The notes beneath the pieces are model-generated. The model was given only the letters and a program-made list of their open reading frames with translations, was not told the origin of the DNA and ran no database searches. A stretch of DNA of 64,000 bases from Carposina sasakii (lineage: Eukaryota > Arthropoda > Insecta > Lepidoptera > Carposinidae). Position 1 is the first letter of the stretch. The number at the start of each line of letters is the position of its first letter. Position numbers and translations under genes: made by a program. Below are positions 56,018-64,000 of this stretch, one piece after another. The stretch lies in assembly GCA_014607495.2 (NCBI GenBank), contig CP053149.1, positions 16,442,120-16,506,119 on the forward strand. Reading direction: 5' to 3'.

Positions 56018-59000
56018 TCGCTTACAGACAAAATTACTATGCTCATGGCTCGTCCAGGGGGCGACAATGTTCAGAAAGATGACATACCCTGGTGGATGCG
56101 ATATGCAGGCCGAGGTCTGGGAACAGTTGGCAGTTTTCGTACGTATATCACTGGAATAATTTATAATTATTGCTTTCATAGTCCGATTAGGCTTCCAATA
56201 TACTATCGAACTCTGTCAATACACAATATAATTCTTATCAGAAAGTTGTAAAAAATTATATCTATGATTTCTGTAATTCGTGTAGATTACTACATTAAGG
56301 CGCTCCAATAGACGAATTTTAGGTATTTGAGGGGGTTGAGGTAGACGTAACTGCGGGGCGCCCCCCGCAACCAGAGCAATCTGCCGCGGACGTCCTTATT
56401 CTGTCGCCATCCGTATTCTGGTTGAATTCGGGATTAATTGCCGGGATTTTAATTTCTTTCCTGTATAATCAATTTTGTAACTGGGTTGCTTACTGCGTAA
56501 ATTGTAAATATAATTAAAAAATTTACAGGGTGTAGGTGACAGCCAGGTAAATACTGGAATGCTGAACAAGTGCTATAGGGTTGAGTTACACGACAATATT
56601 ATAACTCGCAGGAAATGCATTTTTATTTTGATTATCCGTACCTAATGTTTGTTTTCCGCGCCAATTGTATCGGGCGATATCGACTAGTTAAATGGGCTTA
56701 TTGGTTATTGTGTGATACATAGCTGTTTTTTTGGATCACTTGTGACTCTCTATTAGGGTTGATCAGGTTTTTGAACGTTTTGAGCGTAACTGGTTTTTTT
56801 TTAAATCGTTTATTGGTAAAATTTTTGTTTTTAAGTCATTTTCTAAGGCCGAATTAAATAAACAAAACATAACATAATGAGTGAGATCAACACTAAAATA
56901 TCGTTTCATCAATTCGATTCTGAAACTTCACCGGCAGCTACCGCGGCACGCTCGTTCCGCTCGCTCGGCTCGTGCGTTGTTTGTCATACTCTAACCTAAC
57001 CTAACTTATTATTTTTATCATTGTATGAAAAGGGAACTGTTACACCGACAAAACGTCATTCGTCTTATACTAGTTGTGCGCTAAGGTTAATTTGATGTGC
57101 AGTCAGTATTTATGATGAGATTGTAGTATTTTTGTACCAAAAGGTATTAATTTGTCTTGAATTCGAGGAAAACAGTTCATGTTGGGCTGATATTATGTAT
57201 TTTCGAATTATCTGCTATAGTTGTTCTGTAAAACATTGATTTTATTTGTACTAAAATAATTTAATTGCTGTAATGAAGTATATAAAGGGCATACTGTACA
57301 AGTCAGTGAACAAGAGGGTCTTGATATTTTGTAGGCGATGGGCTGACCATCTGTCACTACTAACCGAACTTGTATATCTCAACTATACCCTCAAAATTGG
57401 TCAGAAGTGGCACCATGTGGTTCTATCGGCCCTTGGTACTCAGCCTACCCCGTAAGGGATAAAGGCGTGATTATATGTATGTATTTATACTTTGATTAAT
57501 GCTTTTATATACTTTAATACATTTAAATTATATAAAAGATGAGATTAGATTGATGGGCGATTATTTATTTGATGTGCAATTAAAAAATATCTCCTAAACA
57601 AATAACTATGACCGGTTATAGGTTGCAGTTGCTGGATAATACACATTATTATTTATAACTCTTCTACCCCAAAGTGGTATTAAAGTATGATTATAAATGC
57701 GAAAGTAACTCTGTCTGTCTGTGTGTTACGCAATCACGCCTAAACTACTGAACCGATTTAAATGAAATTTGGTACAGAGATAGTCTAGAGCCTGACAAAG
57801 GACATAGGCTACTTTTTAATGCAAAAAAGAGATGTAAGGTGTTGAAATAGAGGATGAAAGTTTGTATGGAAATTACGTCATTTTTTAAGCTAGAAGCTTT
57901 TAGGCTTTGCATTAGATATAAATAAATACGACATTCAAATTTTTTAAAAGAATACCCCTAAGGGGCTAAAAATAGGGGGTGAAAAATTTTGTGTGATGAC
58001 ATCGGAAAAAAGCTTAGGGCTCAGAAAATAAAAATATAGAACAGAACAATACAGAGAATTAAGTAAGAAACTTGCCAAGCACTGCGCGCCATATGCAAAA
58101 AAGGAATGTAAGGGGTTGAAATAGGGGATGAATGTTTGTATGGAATTTACGTCATCTTTAAAAGTTTTCTCACTACAAATATGCGAGTACAACTTCATAA
58201 TGATTATCAAGCAGGATATGCAACAAACAGCTCTTTTAAAAATCGTAAAAATCGTACTAAAAACGTCGCATATAAAAATGTACTCAAATAAGCTTAATAA
58301 CTTATTTTAATGTACATGTGTTTTACTTGCAAAATAATTAGCCTAAAAAAAAATGCTCCCGAAAGTCACTATTTCACGCGGACGAAGTCGCGGGACAGCT
58401 AGGGATTCGCGGGCAACTTAGGGATTTATGTTCGAAACAATTTGAAATCATATACATATACCTATATACATAATAGTCACGCCCATTATCCCCCAAAGTG
58501 GTGTATATACAGGTGTAACAAAAGGGCTATGTTAACCGAAAAGCTATGAATATAACCCACTATAAAGAACCTATCACCAAAATTTGAGACTAAAAATCAC
58601 ATATTTATTTGTCCAGATAGTATAGAGAACACCTAACCCACTCGGGAATATTATGAACATACAATCTTGAAAAATAAACATGCGATTTCTAGTCTAAAAA
58701 TTTCGGGATATGTTATCTACAGTGGGTTGTTTTTATAGTATTTCGCTTACCATACCCTTTTTGTTACATCCTGTATATACTGCTACTTGTTATATTTGCT
58801 TTTGATACTAAGTTATTTGCAGTTTAATGTCATAAAGAGGACTATACTAACTAACACACGTAAACTTTTGCACAAAATGTTGGGAAAAATCCCGGATTTT
58901 TTCCCGGGATTTTGTGGATCTAAAAAAAAAACTAAGTAGATACATAAAATTATACTAGGTCATAGAAATGGTACAATAGACACGTAACATAATTACCTAG

Positions 59001-62000
59001 TTATGAATATCATTTTTAAATACGAAATCACTACATATTATAAAACAAAGTCGCTTTCTGATGTCTGTCCCTATGTATGCTTAGATCTTTCAAACTAGGG
59101 AACGGATTTTTTTGATGCAGTTTTTTTAATAGATAGAGTGATTCACAAGGAAGGTTTATAATGTAACTAGGGACCCGCCTCGGCTTCGCACGGGAGTAAT
59201 GCACTCTCACGCGGGCAAAGCCGTGGGCGGGCGTTAGTACAATCTAAAACATACTATAAAGTATCTATGTAGGTAGGTATTTAACGTTTTCTACGTAAGT
59301 CTTTTTTACGTAAGGTCTCTCTTTTTTAACTTTTGTTACACTACGATTTCCCAAGTCTACTTACTAAATAAATATAGTATTTTATATTATGTATTTGCGC
59401 GCGAAAAAACAAGCACAGAACCGGCGTTGACAGTGGTCACGGCGGTACTGAATGTTCCGAGCGAGACTGGCCAGTGCAAGGATTAGAACACAGCGTAGTT
59501 GTAGATGTGTTTTTTATTAATTGTTAATTATCTACAAAATTTACAAAAAATGTACTTTGGCCATAAACTAGATCTGATAAAGCGCTATACAACTATGCAG
59601 GTTTCGTGTTGATATTCACAGTAGTTTTCAAGATATTTCGCTTATAAAAACGTAAAAAAGGTAATTTTCAAATCGAAATTCTATCGAGAATTTTTTAAGT
59701 AATTGAGTTTCCACGTTGGCCACAAACTAGATAAAGATTTAAATAATAACATATGAAAAAATTAGAGCTGTGGTAATCGGACAAGTATTTAAAAAATCGA
59801 TTCTAAAATGCCTCTTTTGTCTGATAACACCGCCTTAATACCCCGATTTACGCTAGGGATACGTTCCGGGTAAAAACGCGTTAACAGAAATTCGCGTATA
59901 TCAAGGTTTATGCTTAAACATAGTCCAATTATTTTTGCTATTCCTGTAATACCTTATACATATAATAGTTCTTTACATATATAAGGGTAAATAATAAATT
60001 AATGCCGTATTGTGATATCGATGCTCTTCAATTATATCATAAATAACTATCTAGGTTTGTTGTGTATCTATGTACCTAAGTAAAATAAAATATTAGAAGG
60101 TAACCATAATATAATAAAAGGACCAGCTCTATTATAAAATAAAAATTATAAGATTTTCTCCAGCCTCACTAGCATGACCACGCATCGTGGATATCTTATC
60201 GTACAATATCATATCGTCTCTATACACAATTCAATATGGCGGCTATATTTATGATATTTTAACAGGTTAAATGTCGATAAATCAGTTTATCATATTGTGT
60301 TTCGCAGGTCATGCTACTTGGGCAGATCTAATAAGTGTTCAATGCTGATCTGATACATTTTAAATCATATTTGAGTTATTGCTTATTACAGGTTTTAAGT
60401 AAGTGAGTATAATCAATAAGCTAGAAAATTGTAGGTAATGATCATTTATCTGTTCCGTTATGTTAAACATAGCTGTGGGATGTCCTTTATGGTCCTGTAG
60501 TTTTGGCTACTCCGTTTCAGGGATACAGCCATGTGTGCTATAGTATAATCCAAAACATGCACTTGAAATTGCACTATATGCTCTGAGTATAACATCTCCA
60601 AAAAAATTGACCTTTTATACTTCCTGTAGACAGGAAATAGGAAGTAGTCTTAGGTTTATTGAAGTGTAAACAGCATATGATTATAAAAAGTGTAAGAAAC
60701 TGTTTAAACTGTATTCTGTTTAATCTTTATGATATTTTAGTAATATTACAATGCTAAATAGATAGTTTCTATGTATTGAACACTTGGGAATACTGGATTT
60801 ATAGTTTTAAAAAAAGTTTATTATCCAGTCCATGAGAGACAGTTCTAGGCTTCTTTTTAATCATGGAATAGAGGTCTTTTCCAAAAAATAAAGACTAAAC
60901 TTTACCCATGTTATTACAAAAGAACTTAAACATTGTTTAAGCTAAACATGCCCTAAATTTGACATTTTGCTGTCAAACGTCATATTTAAATGAAGTCTAA
61001 CTTTAGGTGCTCTTTTGTAATAACACCATACAAGTCCAAGTCAATAAATTATTAAAGAAAATTGATGGTGAAACCACTTATTATATTAGCTACTTATACA
61101 TATAAAAATTATGAAGTTCATTAAAAATAATCTTTCTCCAACACCTGTGGCATCAGGATTATAAATAAAAATTGGTGACTATCAGCATGCATATGATGAA
61201 TTTGGTGAGAGTGAGATCTCTCTCATTTTTTATAGCATCATTATACATATAGAAGTATGCTGATGTATGCCTATAGAATGACCATAGTGATTAGCAAATA
61301 ATCACAAAATGTAGTATGTATACAGGATCGGCCCGCCCATGCGGCGAACGGAGCAGTCGCTCCAGGCGCCAAATCCTAGAGGGTGCCTAAATGGTAAAGA
61401 TATAGGTATTATTAGGAGCAAACAGGAGAGGCGCCATAATTGGATCTCACTCCATTCTAAAATTTACTTTGGGCCTGCACTGTACGTATACATTTCATAT
61501 TGTTTACATTAGTCATTATAAAAAATTTGATAAGATAATGGTGTGAAATGAGTTATCATTTTCAATACAGTGAGACTGTTTTTATTTGTTAAACACTATC
61601 TGGTCGCTTTTTTAAGATATTAGTATGTCATGACATGGATTATCATTTTTTAGGTGAAATACATAATTTAATTTTTCTCTTTGTCATTTTCAAACTAAAC
61701 TAGTGCAAACTAGTGCAATACACAAGTTACTGTCCATTTCATAGAAACATTCCAATGCCTGATTTCGGAACCAACCCTTTTTTTAATGCAGCAAAACAGA
61801 AAATGTGGTCATACACATACGAGTAGTAACTAGTGCCATTATCCATTGGAAAGAATTACACTATACGGTGAAACACACTCTACAGTTAGAATTTTCTTCT
61901 ATTTCAGTGGCAATATTCCTGGCCCTGTTCAATGTGCTCGGTATCCTTGCCTTCAACGTACCCTGCATGTTGGCCGGTATCTGGCAGATGCTAGCCGGGT

Positions 62001-62115
62001 TCATAGTGATAGTATGTGAAGCGCCGTGCTGCTGCTTCTTTATTGACTATGTGCAGACATTGTCCGACCGGGTGGAGACTCGCCCCTATTGGAATAAAGC
62101 TGTTTTGTATATTGG
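56018..62115 (+). CDS. fwe: Calcium channel flower (two internal exons; partial)
   Basis: Two plus-strand exons, 56018-56138 and 61908-62115, join in phase (GGCAGTTTTC to TGGCAATATTC). The first codes SLTDKITMLMARPGGDN, then DDIPWWMRYAGRGLGTVGSF; the second codes a membrane segment (LAIFLALFNVLGILAFNV), a second one (MLAGIWQMLAGFIVIV), the family signature EAPCCC and then VETRPYWNKAVLYIG. Flower is a small synaptic-vesicle and cell-surface membrane protein of Drosophila with roles in calcium-linked endocytosis and cell competition. The EAPCC motif and the order of segments fit it closely. Exon 1 starts at phase 0 just after CAG, so a short upstream exon ending in ATG is expected but was not found. 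The donor GTGAGT after 62115 leads to exons beyond the window; the C-terminal half is therefore missing here. The 5.8-kb intron is full of repeats. Confidence 0.88.
57670..58405 (+). mobile_element. Helitron-like element
   Basis: It starts TATTAAAGTATGATTATAAA and CTCTGTCTGTCTGTGTGTTA and ends CACGCGGACGAAGTCGCGGG then ACAGCTAGGG. A block with GGGGTGAAAA-type sequence recurs inside (57830-58140). Non-coding, in the flower intron. Confidence 0.55.
58500..58775. repeat. Foldback element, copy 2
   Basis: Diverged copy of 39636-39897. CAGGTGTAACAAAAGGGCTA and ACCCTTTTTGTTACATCCTG form the ends. Confidence 0.65.
59040..59240 (+). mobile_element. Helitron-like fragment
   Basis: ACAAAGTCGCTTTCTGATGT at the start and TCACGCGGGCAAAGCCGTGG at the end, as in other Helitron-like copies. 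The interval 59241-61322 shows only AT-rich intron DNA. Confidence 0.5.
61323..61482. mobile_element. hAT-type MITE, inverted second copy
   Basis: Reverse complement of 1649-1812, with flanks TATGTATA and TACGTATA (7 of 8 match). Ends CAGGATCGGCCCGCCC and GGGCCTGCACTG. Confidence 0.7.
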
Positions 62116-62204
62116 GTGAGTGTTTTCTTATATTATTTTTTTAAATAGGCCATTTCTATTATTTGTTATTTATCACTGTTATTCTTTCAACAAAATCCCA
62201 ATAG

Positions 62205-62285
62205 CCCAGTGGTTAAGACGTGCGTCTTCCGATCGGGGGCGTGTAAGTTCGATCTCAGTTACGGGCCGGTACCAATAAATTTATT
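62205..62285 (+). repeat. tRNA-like SINE head, third type
   Basis: TAGCCCAGTGGTTAAGACGT and GTAAGTTCGATCTC resemble pol III A and B boxes, but the flanks show no intact cloverleaf. A SINE fragment rather than a tRNA gene. Confidence 0.4.
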
Positions 62286-62664
62286 TAATGTACGGATTTT
62301 ATTGTTGTAAAATTGTCACTAAGCTCGTGTAAAGTTCTCGTCCCCGCGGGAATTTGGGAAATCCTTTCTTATCGTCGCATATGTCACAGAACACACCCTC
62401 CAATTTTCGAGTCTTCAAAAACAGCGGTTTGGTCTGTGCGTTGTTCCGCAGGCAGTCATTCAGGACAAAGCATTTTAAACATAGAAGATGAACAGTATTT
62501 CTACTATGGTATCTGAGATAAGCAAGAGGATGGGACTTAATTGTGTTTTCACACTTTAATATAACTTAACGTATCTGTTACATGATTAGATTAAAGTGGA
62601 TAATAATGTTAATTAGATATCTTGTTATGAATGTTATAATTAAAGATAGGTAAGAGTAACAAAT

Positions 62665-63975
62665 AATAAATAAATTAATTAATTTCACAACACATTGACC
62701 TAGTCCCACATTAAGATCCCTGAGGTCTTGTGTCGTGGATACTAAGCAACGGTATATAAATACATAGATAAGTATAGAAACATCCATGACTCGGAAACAA
62801 ACATCGATAATCGTCATATCAATGTTTGCACCTACCGGGATTCGACCCCAGTATGCTTAGTGCGAGTTTTTTTGGCTGCTCGATCGCCGTAAAGTAAACG
62901 CATTTTTATATGGAATTGAGTGAGCGCCATCTAGTTGTTAACTATGTGAACTAAAATTGCGAGTGTAAGTTTCCAATCGATGACCTCGTCGCTCACTACT
63001 CACTAGTGAATGCCGCGATGATCGAAAAGTGTACGTTTTTGTTCGGTTTTAGCGAGTGCGAGTGTTTACAACGGCAGCGTTTTGACAGTTCGAACGGTTA
63101 ACGTTTTCACTCGCACGAAGTATTTACTCACTGCAAATTCTTAAGTGAAAGAGGAAGTATTTGTTCGTTGAGGAGTTTATTTTGCATAGAAGTGATCACG
63201 GTATTTTTTGCTTGAATGATGTGTATAAGTGCTAGAGCGAGCACGAGATAAGCGATATTTTATGTCCCGTAGGTACTCATGCAAATTCTCGATTTACCAA
63301 TTCACCAAGACAACTTTTAAATTCTTAATGTGTAGTGATCTACTCCGGCTCACTAATGTAAGGTCTACTCAGCGGGTTACTTTAGGGGATAACATAAGTA
63401 CCTACCTACATCCTTGCACCTAAAATCATACACGTCGGTAGGTATGCAACGTGGTGCACCAACTAGAATCATTATCAAGGTTATTCAATGTGTGTTTCTA
63501 TTGTTGTTGCTGGTCTTCATATTAAATAAATTAAAATTAATATCAGGAATATAATTAAAGATTACAAATGAAAAATCATTAAAACGATTAAAATACTCGT
63601 AGAACATAGGTATGTAAACAAAAGCCACAGATTATATTATAAATAACACACAATGTTATCTTACTAAATGTGATAGTAACTTCTTTGACGGGACACGAAT
63701 GTCTATTTAAACTTTTTAATTTAGTCGGTTATCCATCGGAGCGGCTGACTATCGAGCGGCGTGCTCACTACTCACTATGAAATAACTTCCATCGAATCGA
63801 ATGCACAATGATATCTCACACTCGCATGCAGTCGATACTCGATACTCACGATGTATGCTCGATTTACGCGGAAGTTAAGTTACTCGATTGATTTAGCAAA
63901 ACTCACACTAAGCACTCAGGACCTATGGCGTCGTAGGCAGGGCCACTACCAACTACACCAATCGGTCGTCTTGTG
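62665..63975 (-). mobile_element. tRNA-headed SINE, copy D, split by an inverted-repeat element
   Basis: The minus-strand SINE head lies at 63915-63975 (GATTGGTGTAGTTGGTAGTG) and the body at 62665-62851 (ending CACATTGACCTAG on plus). The two parts meet within the B-box region once 62852-63914 is removed. Confidence 0.7.
62852..63914. mobile_element. 1.06-kb element with inverted ends inside a SINE
   Basis: The ends read TATGCTTAGTGCGAGTTTT and, inverted, TGCTTAGTGTGAGTTTT. Flanking CCCAG (62847-62851) and CTCAG (63915-63919) may be a short target duplication. It has no coding capacity that I recognise. Internal text is rich in ACTCGCAC and GCGAGTG motifs. Confidence 0.65.
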
Positions 63976-64000
63976 TCTAGTCTAGTGAGATTACGATGAT

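Overview
The window is eukaryotic, intron-rich and crowded with transposable elements. The mix of elements (Helitron-like ends, tRNA-headed SINEs, RTE and Jockey-type LINE fragments with GATGAT tails, small hAT and TA-flanked MITEs) and the protein sequences point to a moth or butterfly (Lepidoptera). That assignment is an inference; no database was searched.

Four host genes can be read. (1) At the left edge, on the minus strand, lie the first coding exons of an F-box/WD40 protein resembling FBXW5 (108-2413); the gene runs out of the window. (2) From 15023 to 8896, minus strand, is a complete 8-exon gene of 481 codons that matches only the C-terminal half of the decapping scaffold Ge-1/EDC4. 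(3) From 53250 to 19169, minus strand, is full-length Ge-1/EDC4: 24 coding exons, 1322 codons plus stop, every junction phase-consistent. (4) From 56018 rightwards, plus strand, are two coding exons of flower, a small tetraspan membrane protein, whose later exons lie beyond the window. Ge-1 and flower are arranged head to head across about 2.8 kb.

The most interesting observation is the tandem pair. The shorter gene lacks the whole WD40 domain and the serine/glutamine linker. It has its own start codon behind an in-frame stop, and it keeps the intron phases of the last Ge-1 exons. Two Ge-1 exons (77 and 59 nt) correspond to one 136-nt exon in the short gene. This looks like an old segmental duplication that produced a WD40-less Ge-1. 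The second point of interest is exon 11 of Ge-1, which contains ten near-identical 75-bp in-frame repeats, each carrying a strong 5' splice-site sequence. The third is a perfect 54-bp inverted repeat just after the Ge-1 stop codon.

The rest is mobile DNA. It includes a 4.7-kb DNA transposon with 32-bp terminal inverted repeats and an unfamiliar transposase broken by frameshifts (3994-8655), and a 1.7-kb hAT element with a clean 8-bp target duplication (11730-13439). A Jockey-like LINE (21950-23545) is followed by a Helitron helicase remnant, and RTE-type LINE fragments lie at 27350-28707. A LINE at 43262-49440 is split by a Harbinger-like element (45283-48159), and a SINE is split by a 1.06-kb inverted-repeat element (62852-63914). 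Several MITE and foldback families are also present. Unlisted intervals are AT-rich intron or intergenic DNA in which I recognised nothing more.
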